A DNA stretch of 13,505 bases from Candidatus Bathyarchaeota archaeon (GCA_014729935.1 WJJB01000029.1:1-13505); one strand, 5' to 3'. Shown: positions 1 through 7,387, counted from the first letter of the stretch. Made by a program: numbers and translations. The notes: generated from the letters alone by a model not told the origin.

Positions 1-193
1 AATCAGTACCGAATACTATTTCCTTCCTGATGGATATCGAATCGCATATTTTCGTCAAAAAATCATCGACAAATTCTTGTTCATTACCCCCGACGATGAT
101 CGGGATTCTATCCAATAAACATCTTAACATGAGAGCAAACTCCTTCCTGGAAAACATACCAAGGATCTCCACTAGATTCATTTCTTTCACCAT
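1..193 (-). CDS. Unrecognised protein, N-terminal 64 residues (cut by window edge)
   Basis: Reading leftward, the frame opens with ATG at 193-191 and stays open to the window edge, so only the first 64 residues are visible. It begins MVKEMNLVEILGMFSRKEFA and continues with a stretch RIPIIVGGNEQEFVDDFL, then a segment ending EIVFGTD. I see no Walker A motif, cysteine pair or membrane segment in this part. Its start codon shares one base with the stop codon of the roadblock gene upstream (TAATG), so the two are almost certainly co-transcribed and translationally coupled. That suggests a partner in the same complex or pathway, possibly small-GTPase or membrane-trafficking related like other roadblock neighbours, but this is inference. 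An internal ATG at codon 5 is an alternative start. I do not recognise the family. Confidence 0.7.
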   Translation of the reverse strand, partial: MVKEMNLVEILGMFSRKEFALMLRCLLDRIPIIVGGNEQEFVDDFLTKICDSISIRKEIVFGTD

Positions 194-1173
194 TAGCGTA
201 TAATTAGCGGGTTGAACGACTCCTGCATTGCCGAATTGAGATTATAGGCTGGTTCCAAAGCCTGTTTGAGTATTTTCTGAATCAAGCTCAGGTATCGAGG
301 CAAGAGAAGCCTAATGTAGCCAATTCGTTGATTATTGGAATAGAAATACGAGCTAAAAATTCCCTCATCAAAACCCCTTATGAAATGCATGTAATGATTG
401 CAATTCATGAAGATTGAATTAATATTCATCTTCTTCAATAACCATGCATATCTCGATGCGGTATCATAGAGAGAAAATGACATTGCAGTTTCATTATCAG
501 GGGTTAAGTTGAAATCTGGGCTCGGTTGGATCGAGTTTAGAATGAAACCTCCCTTGAAGGCTATACTCGAATAGATAAGATTAGGTGCAATTTTCTTGAA
601 TTTTTGAAGGATCTCCTCACATTTACTATAAATACCTGCATTCAAGCCAAGAGTATGTTGCAATATATTAATCATGTTCCTATTTTCATTCTTAGAATTA
701 AAATTACCCAATATCATGCTAATTTGTTTTTCATTGAATTCTCGCAAGGGTGGCTTGAAAGTTTTGTTTGAACGTGCAATAAGGAGATTTATTGAATCTA
801 AAGTATTCTTTGTTTTCAAGAACATGCTCCCAAGATTCACATGTGCCAAAGTGGTAAGTGCAATGAAATATTCGTTTTTTGGAAATGGAGTTTTGCTGGT
901 AGAGTTATTTGGCATTGAACTAAGAGGCGCAATCATGATTTTCGCTTTTGGGCCTTCAATAATCATGTACTTCAACCATTCACCATGCAGGGATAAACCT
1001 ACATTATAAATGGCACTTGTTGCAGCGGAAACATTAAAGATCTCATCTTTGGATAACCATACCCCAGAGCTTGTTATAGGATTTCCATCTCTCTGTGTTA
1101 AAACTGCATTCTCCACTCCACTTATAGCTTTTATGGAATCCAAGTTGTTTTTAATCTGTTCAATTATCTGCAT
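193..1173 (-). CDS. Roadblock/LC7 domain protein with a probable second roadblock-like domain
   Basis: A 326-residue cytoplasmic protein. Residues 1-115 fit the roadblock/LC7 fold: an N-terminal helix, then the hallmark strand-turn-strand GVENAVLTQRDGNPITSSG (residues 19-37), an Ala/Ser-rich helix around 48-60, and paired strands around 68-84. Residues 195-305 appear to repeat the plan: strand, Gly-Gly turn and strand at about 199-214, a helix at 228-250, strands at 252-276, and IGYIRLLLPRYLSLIQKIL closing the domain. A helical linker (about 120-195) joins the halves. Known family members dimerise and act as platforms or regulators for small GTPases; a tandem chain could act as a built-in dimer. 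It has its own promoter-like box and overlaps the next gene by one base. The N-terminal call is secure; the second domain is inferred from pattern only. Confidence 0.8.
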   Translation of the reverse strand: MQIIEQIKNNLDSIKAISGVENAVLTQRDGNPITSSGVWLSKDEIFNVSAATSAIYNVGLSLHGEWLKYMIIEGPKAKIMIAPLSSMPNNSTSKTPFPKNEYFIALTTLAHVNLGSMFLKTKNTLDSINLLIARSNKTFKPPLREFNEKQISMILGNFNSKNENRNMINILQHTLGLNAGIYSKCEEILQKFKKIAPNLIYSSIAFKGGFILNSIQPSPDFNLTPDNETAMSFSLYDTASRYAWLLKKMNINSIFMNCNHYMHFIRGFDEGIFSSYFYSNNQRIGYIRLLLPRYLSLIQKILKQALEPAYNLNSAMQESFNPLIIR

Positions 1174-1199
1174 TAGTAGTAACCCGCATAAGAATTGTT

Positions 1200-1233
1200 G
1201 ATCTGAATTAGAATTAGATCTTGCTATTTAAAG
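1200..1233 (-). promoter_or_regulatory. TATA-like box and palindrome before the roadblock gene
   Basis: On the minus strand CTTTAAATAG (1233 down to 1224) is a good archaeal TATA box. A start of transcription about 25 bases on would fall near 1200, giving a leader of roughly 25-30 bases before the ATG at 1173. At the expected start lies an interrupted palindrome, GATCT ... AGATC (1200-1220), containing GAATTAGAATT. Its place over the transcription start is typical of a repressor operator. The operator role is inference. Confidence 0.45.
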
Positions 1234-1577
1234 ACCGAAAAAAAGGAACTTTGGGACATTTTAGCACCCACCAATCAGACTTACACTTCTTTCAAAGCCA
1301 TCTACAGCGCTTTGGAGAAGGATTTCGAATGGCTTGGCATCATCTTCCAAGAGCTTCAGCCAACTTACGCTTTCAAGCGATTTTTAGGCAAGATATATCT
1401 TGCACTTGTCTGACACGGTGAATGGGTGTTTTTCCAAGGGAAATAGGATGGTACGTTTTACCCGTTTTCCGCCAGAAAGCCACGTCCTTTAGTTTAGGCA
1501 GTGGTAGTTCAACTGATATCGGTTATATCGAAGTTCCTGTTATCCAAGAACCCCACGTGGATGATCTCGACCGCTAA
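1207..1577 (+). pseudogene. Spacer with probable decayed coding sequence, family unknown
   Basis: The 400-base gap between the roadblock and PAC2 genes holds no intact gene I can name. On the plus strand the frame from 1207 to the TGA at 1411-1413 is open for 68 codons without an ATG and reads like protein, including ALEKDFEWLGIIFQELQP and AFKRFLGKIYLALV. A second frame starts at ATG 1422, directly after a TGA, and runs 51 codons to TAA at 1575-1577, including FSLGSGSSTDIGYIEVPVIQ. Joining them would need a frameshift near 1413-1421, so this may be one broken gene. It could also be chance: the sequence is coding-like in more than one frame, and a minus-strand T-run (1237-1243) may end the PAC2 transcript here. 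The second frame overlaps the PAC2 stop by four bases. Confidence 0.3.
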
Positions 1578-2398
1578 ATATAGAGAACCTTCCCCTTTTC
1601 TTGCTTCGAGGCAATCGTCTTTCCAACATCAAGCTCGCTTTCCAATTCCTTGCGTTTCTTTTCCAAGTTTTGGTTCATGTTATCCACATTTTTCTTTGAA
1701 AAATCAATATTCAAAGATAAATTGAATAACGTGTCTAAAACTTTGATTAATTTCAAGGAAGCATTCAAATCCGTCATATTTTCATTCATTAATGCCATGT
1801 TGCTCGTTTCTGCAAGTAAGACAATCCCTTCTGTATGATATTTCAGGTTAGCAAGGGATGGTATCAATCCATTTGCCCCAATAACCACTCCTTTCGAAAT
1901 TGTGGAGCATAAATCCTTCTCAACTAACCGATCGATATATTTCTGGGATGTTGATGTAACAAAGATTGATGGATTTCCCACTTTACCGTTCTTAATTGGA
2001 TATCCGCCAAGTGATACGTAAAAGGACATTTTAAATCCATTTAGGAATTCTATCAAGAAGTCAGAAAGCTCGTAGATTTCCCGTGGATTCATGGGTTGGG
2101 CATCAGCAGTAATGAAAAATATATCATTTTTCCTATCATCGTCTTTCCAAAAAAAGATTTCAGCTTTCGGTGCAGAGAGCATGCTTTGATCAACGATCAC
2201 GCCTGCAGGATAGCCATAAAAAATGATATCATAAATTTTTTTAGCTTGAAATATCCCAATTAATTGATCAATAGCAAACTTTCCAATGTCTGCAACACCA
2301 GGCATACCAATTATGCAAATCGGGTCCGAGAGATCACCTATAGAAAAGGACTCTTTCGAGCGAATGGGTTGTATCGAAGTCATCAAATTTATCTCCAT
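1574..2398 (-). CDS. PAC2-family protein (proteasome assembly chaperone 2-like)
   Basis: A 274-residue soluble protein with the PAC2 signature in order: CIIGMPGVADIGKFAIDQL at about residues 28-46, ITADAQP (96-102) after the central strand, the GGYP loop at 131-134, VVIGANGLIP (171-180), and LLAETS (194-199) before the last helices. Residues 236-270 are rich in Lys/Glu/Gln and probably form a short helix or coiled coil. Eukaryotic PAC2 helps assemble the 20S proteasome; the archaeal members are widespread, and some may bind nucleotide or act with proteasome parts, but their role is not settled. The length fits the archaeal family. ATG at 2398 is used; a second ATG five codons in is possible. 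It stands alone, transcribed divergently from the cysteine-cluster gene. Confidence 0.88.
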   Translation of the reverse strand: MEINLMTSIQPIRSKESFSIGDLSDPICIIGMPGVADIGKFAIDQLIGIFQAKKIYDIIFYGYPAGVIVDQSMLSAPKAEIFFWKDDDRKNDIFFITADAQPMNPREIYELSDFLIEFLNGFKMSFYVSLGGYPIKNGKVGNPSIFVTSTSQKYIDRLVEKDLCSTISKGVVIGANGLIPSLANLKYHTEGIVLLAETSNMALMNENMTDLNASLKLIKVLDTLFNLSLNIDFSKKNVDNMNQNLEKKRKELESELDVGKTIASKQEKGKVLYI

Positions 2399-2568
2399 TT
2401 GTTGTTAGACTATCCATGGTCCATCAATGATTTGAAACTCGATATGATTGGGAAATCACCCCTATCAATGCCGAGATATGCCTCAGGTATTTCCACCTAG
2501 AAGATCTTAACGGCTATCGCAATCCCCCAAGATGAAAAGATTAATGACCAGAAAAATGATGTGAGCTT

Positions 2569-3171
2569 ATGGTAGACTTTAATTGCAAGAAATGCGGTTC
2601 TTGTTGCCACGAGTATCCTTTTGCTTCTGAAATAAACTTCAAGCGTATCCCTGTTTTCCCATCAGAGCTTGAACCGTTAGAGGCCCATGCTGATAAGCAT
2701 AATATTGATGTAAAATTCCTTGAGGATGTTATAGTTCCAGATATGGTTAATGAGAAAATTATCGTGATCACCTATCGTATCATACTCGATGGAGAGAATG
2801 GTTCCTGCCCCTTTTATGGTAGAAAGATAGGTTGTACGGTTGATGCTTTTAAACCCCTTGCCTGTAAAGCTTACCCGTTAGCTCAGAAACGTGTTGATGC
2901 GTTCACTAGATCAATTGAAATCGATCCATATTGCTGTTTTATCGAGGAAAATGAATTAAAGGTGAAAAATATGGATGAAAATATCTTGAAGGAATACTTT
3001 AAGAAAGAATTCCACAATTCAATGAGATTGATGGAAAGGAATAAGAAAATAATGTTAAAATTGCGAATGCTTGCATCAAGAGGTAAAATTGCATACCCAA
3101 GTGAGGTAAAGGGAGAAAAGTATGATAAATGGTTGAAACAATGGGAAAGAGTGTATATTGATATGTTATGA
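2569..3171 (+). CDS. YkgJ-type cysteine cluster protein (CxxCxxCC)
   Basis: A 200-residue protein of the YkgJ / COG0727 family. The N-terminus carries the family motif with Cys6, Cys9, Cys12 and Cys13. The later conserved cysteines follow: GSCPFYGRKIGC (Cys80, Cys89), then PLACKAYPLA (Cys99), then a Cys-Cys pair at 122-123. This set is expected to bind a metal ion, zinc or iron, or an Fe-S centre. The C-terminal third (130-200) is helical and basic, with KYDKWLKQWERV near the end. Members are poorly characterised; some are annotated as flagellin methylases or oxidoreductase accessory factors, which the sequence here does not prove. It ends two bases from the stop of porB on the other strand, so the transcripts must overlap or stop inside each other. 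Confidence 0.85.
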   Translation: MVDFNCKKCGSCCHEYPFASEINFKRIPVFPSELEPLEAHADKHNIDVKFLEDVIVPDMVNEKIIVITYRIILDGENGSCPFYGRKIGCTVDAFKPLACKAYPLAQKRVDAFTRSIEIDPYCCFIEENELKVKNMDENILKEYFKKEFHNSMRLMERNKKIMLKLRMLASRGKIAYPSEVKGEKYDKWLKQWERVYIDML

Positions 3172-3173
3172 GA

Positions 3174-4088
3174 TTAGCATTGGCCTTTTACGGTTTTTTC
3201 AATGGCTAACCAATTTCCATCCACCCATTGCTGTATTTTATTGATACCTTCCTGCGTCATCTTCCTGAACCTGCCTTGTTTCTTGATATACTCATCTACA
3301 GGTTTTCGGTTTGATTTATCTAATAATCTCCTTGATTTTCCCCGAAGATGGAACTCTCCGTTTTCTTGCTCCCAGAGAATCCATATGCCGCAGTCCACGG
3401 CTAACCTACCAATTTCTGCAATCAAACTACTGTCGAACCGCCATCCAGGTGGGCAAGGGGATAACAGGTGAACAAACCGTGGCCCCGTGATATCCTTGAT
3501 TTTCTTGAAAATGGCAAAGACATCTCGTGGATCTGCACCGTTAACGGTACCAACGTATGGGATATCATGGGCTGCTATGATCTGGGAGATATTCTTCTTG
3601 TGGATTGGTTTGCCATATGGTGTCGTGGTTGTAATAGCCCCGAAAGGTGTAGAACCACTTCTTTGAGTTCCAGTGTTCGCATATATCTCGTTGTCATAGC
3701 AAGCATATATGAAATTCGTTCCACGTTCAATGGCACCACTTAATGCTTGAATACCAATATCAACCGTTCCACCATCACCTGCCCATGTCATGACGTTGAT
3801 ATCTGTTTTTCCCAAAGCTTCATAGCCCGCAACGATTCCAGACGCGGCAGAAGCACCGGCTGCAAAGGCCATGTTAATAAATGGAACCGTTGGTGCGGCA
3901 CCGGGCCATAATCCAATATAGACATTAGTGCAACTTGCGGGAGCAACCACAACCGTTTTTGAACCAAGTGCCTTTAATGCCCATCTCAAGGCTAACTCGC
4001 TTGCACATCCTGAGCACGCGGAATTGCCACATAGAAGGAATTCTTCTGAAAAATCATCGCTTAACATTTCTTTTAACGACATTATCAT
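3174..4088 (-). CDS. porB: Pyruvate:ferredoxin oxidoreductase, beta subunit
   Basis: The 304-residue thiamine-diphosphate-binding subunit of pyruvate:ferredoxin oxidoreductase (pyruvate + CoA + oxidised ferredoxin to acetyl-CoA + CO2 + reduced ferredoxin). The proximal 4Fe-4S cluster ligands are visible: Cys25 and Cys28 in SACSGCAS, Cys53 after the usual 24-residue gap, and Cys212 in LSPCPPGW. The ThDP/Mg motif begins GDGGTVDIG at 104 and closes with YDNEIYANTG at 131-140, followed by the typical TQRSGSTPFGA. The length is normal for the subunit. The start ATG at 4088-4086 shares a base with the porA stop, and a second ATG two codons later is possible. It is the last gene of the por operon. 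The general 2-oxoacid oxidoreductase fold is certain; pyruvate as substrate is inferred from the closeness to PorB and the gamma-delta-alpha-beta layout. Confidence 0.93.
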   Translation of the reverse strand: MIMSLKEMLSDDFSEEFLLCGNSACSGCASELALRWALKALGSKTVVVAPASCTNVYIGLWPGAAPTVPFINMAFAAGASAASGIVAGYEALGKTDINVMTWAGDGGTVDIGIQALSGAIERGTNFIYACYDNEIYANTGTQRSGSTPFGAITTTTPYGKPIHKKNISQIIAAHDIPYVGTVNGADPRDVFAIFKKIKDITGPRFVHLLSPCPPGWRFDSSLIAEIGRLAVDCGIWILWEQENGEFHLRGKSRRLLDKSNRKPVDEYIKKQGRFRKMTQEGINKIQQWVDGNWLAIEKTVKGQC

Positions 4089-5329
4089 TACCTAACCTTT
4101 AGGTTCACCCATAGGGTGCCGTTTATATAAGAATTACTTGTCTCCTTGATCTCATTTTCCTCGTGCAAATTGATGAGATCGTTAAACACGCTTTCTTGAT
4201 CGCCAACTGTCACGTCCCTACCACCCAATCCCCATACTGCAGGCAGATAAGTCAGGGATGATGGGAGTTCACTTAGAATATTGCTAAATTCGGAACTAAT
4301 ATGTCCACCCGTGGGAGATCCATAGGCGATTGACCGATCCACCACTACAATACCTTCCAAGTTTTTGGATCCCAGTATTTCCACGAGATCTTCTTTTGGA
4401 AATGGCCTGAAATATCTTATCTTGATGCTGCCTACCTTTTTTCCTTCAGATCGCAATGTATCAACGGCATCCTTCACTTGCTCTCCCAAAGCACCAACTG
4501 TCACCAAGATATACTTGGCATCATCACATCGATAAGATTCTATTAAGCCGTGGTAATTCCTTCCAAATTTTTCATGGAAATCAGCTATAACTTCCTTGAT
4601 AATTGGCTTTGCACCGTGAATGGTTTCGTGCATCTTGTACCTGAATTCCATATACTCCTGTTGCGGCATGAGAAGATTGCCATGGACGATGGGTTTTTCC
4701 GGATTTAGCACCAAGTGGGGCCATCCATCATCTGGAACAGGGGGAAGGTAGTCATCAACGGCTTTTTGCGATGGGATTACGACTGGTTTCGAGGTATGAG
4801 ATTGTGAAAAACCACCGTATGCAATGAAGACCGGTAACATCACCCTTGGGTCCTCTGCGAGCTTGTAACTCATCAAGATTGAATCGAAAATTTCCTGATG
4901 GGTTGAAGCAAATTGAATGATCCAACCACTATCACGCATGCTCAAGATATCACTATAATCCACCCATATATTCCACGGGGGTGCTATTCCCCTGGACGCT
5001 ATTGTTGTAACCACGGGGAGTCGAGAACCGGATACCCAGTGAACCATTTCTGCCATGTATAATAAACCTTGACCACTGGTTGCAGTAAAACAACGTGCTC
5101 CAGTCATGGACGCTCCAACCATCCCTGCCATAACGGAATGCTCGCTTTCTACCTTCACGAAATTGCATTGCATCTTTCCAGAATCTACGAACTCGGAAAT
5201 TGTCTCCATCACCGTGGTTTGAGGCGTGATGGGGAAGGCAGTTACAACATGTGCCTTGGAACGCCTTGCACCCCACGCTGATGCCTCATTCCCAGTAATG
5301 ATGAGGGTTTCTTGCTTTTCATCAGTCAT
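4088..5329 (-). CDS. porA: Pyruvate:ferredoxin oxidoreductase, alpha subunit
   Basis: The alpha subunit, 413 residues from the chosen start. It shows the pyrimidine-binding ThDP half, AFPITPQTTVMETISEF, and the conserved VESEHSVMAGMVGAS with the Glu that activates the cofactor. Then come TATSGQGLLYM and the transketolase C-terminal-like part with KIRYFRPFPKEDL and VVVDRSIAYGSPTGG, the usual signature of PorA. I choose ATG 5329-5327 because ATGACTGA overlaps the porD stop by eight bases, matching the ATGAATAA overlap at the previous junction. An in-frame ATG at 5362 would add 11 residues, and others lie between. The stop overlaps the porB start by one base (TAATG). Alpha and beta together form the active site; electrons leave through the delta ferredoxin-like subunit. 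Confidence 0.92.
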   Translation of the reverse strand: MTDEKQETLIITGNEASAWGARRSKAHVVTAFPITPQTTVMETISEFVDSGKMQCNFVKVESEHSVMAGMVGASMTGARCFTATSGQGLLYMAEMVHWVSGSRLPVVTTIASRGIAPPWNIWVDYSDILSMRDSGWIIQFASTHQEIFDSILMSYKLAEDPRVMLPVFIAYGGFSQSHTSKPVVIPSQKAVDDYLPPVPDDGWPHLVLNPEKPIVHGNLLMPQQEYMEFRYKMHETIHGAKPIIKEVIADFHEKFGRNYHGLIESYRCDDAKYILVTVGALGEQVKDAVDTLRSEGKKVGSIKIRYFRPFPKEDLVEILGSKNLEGIVVVDRSIAYGSPTGGHISSEFSNILSELPSSLTYLPAVWGLGGRDVTVGDQESVFNDLINLHEENEIKETSNSYINGTLWVNLKVR

Positions 5330-5669
5330 CTTCATCATTCTCGCATACTTGTTCAGTTTCACGTCTCATAGTAATTGCGTCCTTGGGACACTCCCGGGCG
5401 CATACGCCACAACCCTTGCAATAAATATAATCGACCATTGGACCGGTTTCTTTATCAAACTTGATCGTTCCTTCGGGACAATAAATATAACAAAAGCCAC
5501 ATTTGTTACATGCTGATAAATTAATGACCGGACGAAAAGTTCTCCATTCTCCAGTATTTCCCATGCTACCTTTAACACCAATCGAAACGGGAATATGGGG
5601 AAGATCCCGATAGTCTTCAAATGAGGGGAGATCCTCTTTCTTCAGATCTTGTTTTTTGCTTTTATTCAT
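5322..5669 (-). CDS. porD: Pyruvate:ferredoxin oxidoreductase, delta subunit (2x 4Fe-4S ferredoxin)
   Basis: A 115-residue ferredoxin-like subunit that passes electrons from the alpha/beta core to ferredoxin. Two 4Fe-4S motifs are complete: Cys54, 57, 60 and 64 (CNKCGFCYIYCPEG) and Cys84, 87, 90 and 94 (CKGCGVCARECPKDAI). The preceding GSMGNTGEWRTFRPVI is typical of the POR/VOR delta subunit and separates it from generic ferredoxins. The N-terminus is lysine-rich and the C-terminus acidic (ENDEDD). The start ATG overlaps the end of the gamma gene by eight bases (ATGAATAA), and the stop overlaps porA by eight, so all are made from one message by coupled translation. Confidence 0.93.
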   Translation of the reverse strand: MNKSKKQDLKKEDLPSFEDYRDLPHIPVSIGVKGSMGNTGEWRTFRPVINLSACNKCGFCYIYCPEGTIKFDKETGPMVDYIYCKGCGVCARECPKDAITMRRETEQVCENDEDD

Positions 5670-6237
5670 CCTGTTTCACTTCCCGTGTGAGTTCAAATGC
5701 TTTTGCCGAGGCTTCATAATTTAATTCACCTTTTGCCCCAAAATAGTCCACCACGACCTTCTTTATGCTTTCCAATTTGATTAATCCGGTTGCTTTCGCG
5801 AAAGCCCCGATCATGGCCACATTCACTATTGGTTGACCAGCAACTTCCAAGTCTAAATCGATGGCGATTCTTGTTGCTGGCACCTCATAGGCAATAACAC
5901 CAGGTGGAAATTTGTAGCTGCAGCCATTCTCGGTATTTATAATGACCGTGGTATCCTTAATTTCAGACAAGATATAATCATAAGAAAGTAGAGTCTCATC
6001 CAAAATCAAGTAATAATCTGGTTCCTTTACAGCATCAATCCTTCTGAGTTTTTGCTCCGAGATCCTCAAATATGCCCGTATTGGTGCTCCGCGCCTCTCG
6101 GCTCCGATAATTGGAATTGCAATGATATCTTTAAATCCATCAACGAATGCAATTTTCCCTAAGAGTTTGTTCCCCAATATACCCCCTTGACCACCGCGGC
6201 TCAGGACGGTAATTTCATATAATTCCTTAGATGTCAT
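5662..6237 (-). CDS. porG: Pyruvate:ferredoxin oxidoreductase, gamma subunit
   Basis: The 191-residue gamma subunit and first gene of the operon. Recognisable features are VLSRGGQGGILGNKLLGKIA near the N-terminus (the usual RGGQG loop), the strongly conserved GAERRGAPIRAYLRIS at about 46-61, and LILDETLL. GQPIVNVAMIGAFAKATG in the C-terminal half matches the family's NxxMLGA region. In this family the subunit takes part in CoA binding and holds the complex together. The ATG at 6237 is the first in frame. On the minus strand TTTATTGA lies about 24 bases before it and could be a TATA box for a nearly leaderless message; a stronger AT-rich box farther up (about 6430-6440) is the alternative. Confidence 0.92.
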   Translation of the reverse strand: MTSKELYEITVLSRGGQGGILGNKLLGKIAFVDGFKDIIAIPIIGAERRGAPIRAYLRISEQKLRRIDAVKEPDYYLILDETLLSYDYILSEIKDTTVIINTENGCSYKFPPGVIAYEVPATRIAIDLDLEVAGQPIVNVAMIGAFAKATGLIKLESIKKVVVDYFGAKGELNYEASAKAFELTREVKQDE

Positions 6238-6427
6238 GATAATCTTACTCTAGCTCAATAAATGATTGGAATTCCACCAAGATCACTGCTATACTGCACT
6301 TTGGACCATGGAATGCGATGGAATTTAGCGGAGGCATCACGAACGGTCATGATCTCTCATATTGAATGCCTATAGCTAAGGTTTCTTGATTAAATGCTTT
6401 TTTTCTTATTAGAATATGGGAAGTATC
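6238..6427. other. Spacer before porG, no supported gene
   Basis: About 190 bases carry probable promoter sequence for the por operon and nothing I can name. Minus-strand TTTATTGA near 6254-6262 is a possible TATA box. Two short minus-strand frames stand out by their protein-like reading: 31 codons from ATG 6350 to TGA 6255 (ending DLGGIPIIY), and 30 codons in another frame (ending FQSFIELE). On the plus strand ATG 6416 opens a basic 48-codon frame ending at 6562 inside the antisense end of the TIM gene. None has a clear ribosome site or known family, so I do not call them genes. Confidence 0.35.
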
Positions 6428-6462
6428 AAAAATTTAAAAAGATTTTTCCCGATCAGGAAAAA
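6428..6462 (-). terminator. Hairpin plus T-rich terminator after the TIM gene
   Basis: A 7-bp inverted repeat, TTTTTCC (6443-6449) and GGAAAAA (6456-6462), encloses a six-base loop. Reading the minus strand, the hairpin is followed by TCTTTTTAAATTTTTG, the kind of T-rich run at which archaeal RNA polymerase stops. It lies about 80 bases after the TIM stop codon. The same AT-rich run could double as a distal TATA element for the por operon on the same strand. Confidence 0.5.
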
Positions 6463-6539
6463 GGAAGTTGAAAAGGTTATTTACCTCAGGAAAACAACCA
6501 AGATGATTCACCAATGGTACCTTGGATCTAATTGGAATA

Positions 6540-7304
6540 TTATTGTGGTACCTTTTGTATGATTTTCATGAAGGCATCCGGGTCAAGGGATGCTCCACCA
6601 ACCAATCCGCCATCAATATCTGCCTGCTCAAATAATTCCTTGGCATTCTGAGGCTTTACACTCCCACCATATTGAATGCGCGTGACCTCTGCTGATTTTT
6701 TATCAAACATCGAGCTTAATTGGGATCTGATAAATTGATGTGCTTCTTGGGCTTGTTCCGGGGATGCAGTGAGCCCTGTTCCAATTGCCCATACCGGTTC
6801 ATATGCAAGAATGGTCTGTTGCATTTGCACGGGTGTCAAGCCTCCAAGGGATCCGTGTAACTGCTTCTTCAACACTTCTTCGGTCTGGCCCGAGTTCCTT
6901 TGCTCCAATGTTTCACCGATGCATATCACGGGTTGGAGATTGCTATCATGGGCTAAACGAGCCTTTGCTGCTATCATCTCGTTGCTTTCATGAAAATATT
7001 CCCGGCGTTCAGAGTGTCCAAGAATTACATGCGTTGCACCAGTTTCAAGTATCATTTTAGGAGAAATTTCTCCAGTGTATGGCCCCTTCTTTTCTTTATA
7101 CATGTTCTGGGCACCGACATGTATTGAAGAACCCTTCAAGTTCTTGCAAGCACTTGAAAGACTCGTGAAGGGGGGGAAGATGATAATATCAACATGTTTA
7201 GAGAGATCTCCGATCTCCTTCTTGAATTCTTTCAAGAACTCATCGCTTTCAGCGATGGTCTTATTCATTTTCCAGTTCCCGCCAATAACATATTTCCGTG
7301 CCAT
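6540..7304 (-). CDS. tpiA: Triosephosphate isomerase, bacterial/eukaryal-length type
   Basis: A 254-residue TIM barrel enzyme interconverting dihydroxyacetone phosphate and glyceraldehyde 3-phosphate in the cytoplasm. All catalytic parts are present: Asn10-Lys12 in GGNWKMN, His97 in ILGHSERREYF, and Glu169 starting the flexible loop EPVWAIGTG. The phosphate-binding loops are YGGSV (212-216) and GGLVGGASL (232-240). Archaeal TIMs are usually about 220-230 residues and lack several outer helices; this one has the full bacterial/eukaryal length and motif wording, which suggests bacterial ancestry. On the minus strand GAGGTTA precedes the ATG by several bases as a ribosome site. It is a single-gene unit with a hairpin terminator, not part of the por operon. 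Confidence 0.96.
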   Translation of the reverse strand: MARKYVIGGNWKMNKTIAESDEFLKEFKKEIGDLSKHVDIIIFPPFTSLSSACKNLKGSSIHVGAQNMYKEKKGPYTGEISPKMILETGATHVILGHSERREYFHESNEMIAAKARLAHDSNLQPVICIGETLEQRNSGQTEEVLKKQLHGSLGGLTPVQMQQTILAYEPVWAIGTGLTASPEQAQEAHQFIRSQLSSMFDKKSAEVTRIQYGGSVKPQNAKELFEQADIDGGLVGGASLDPDAFMKIIQKVPQ

Positions 7305-7387
7305 GGTCTTTTAACCTCTAGTGGTTCGAGCTATACCGGGAGCCTTGCTCTAAAAAGATTATCTCCACTTCGTGGTGTTTCATGATC

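Noticed and set aside
1240..1420. Minus-strand reading of the spacer (SWLKLLEDDAKPFEILLQ...) as a gene
   Set aside because: Interrupted by two stop codons in a short distance; the plus strand is open for longer and explains it as its antisense frame.
6255..6350. Minus-strand 31-codon frame in the porG leader, possible leader peptide
   Set aside because: Protein-like reading but no ribosome site, no attenuator-like hairpin or repeated regulatory codons, and a competing frame overlaps it.
6416..6562. Plus-strand 48-codon basic open frame (ATG 6416) before and into the antisense end of the TIM gene
   Set aside because: It covers the hairpin/T-rich terminator, has no recognisable domain or ribosome site, and its end lies antisense in TIM; more likely chance.
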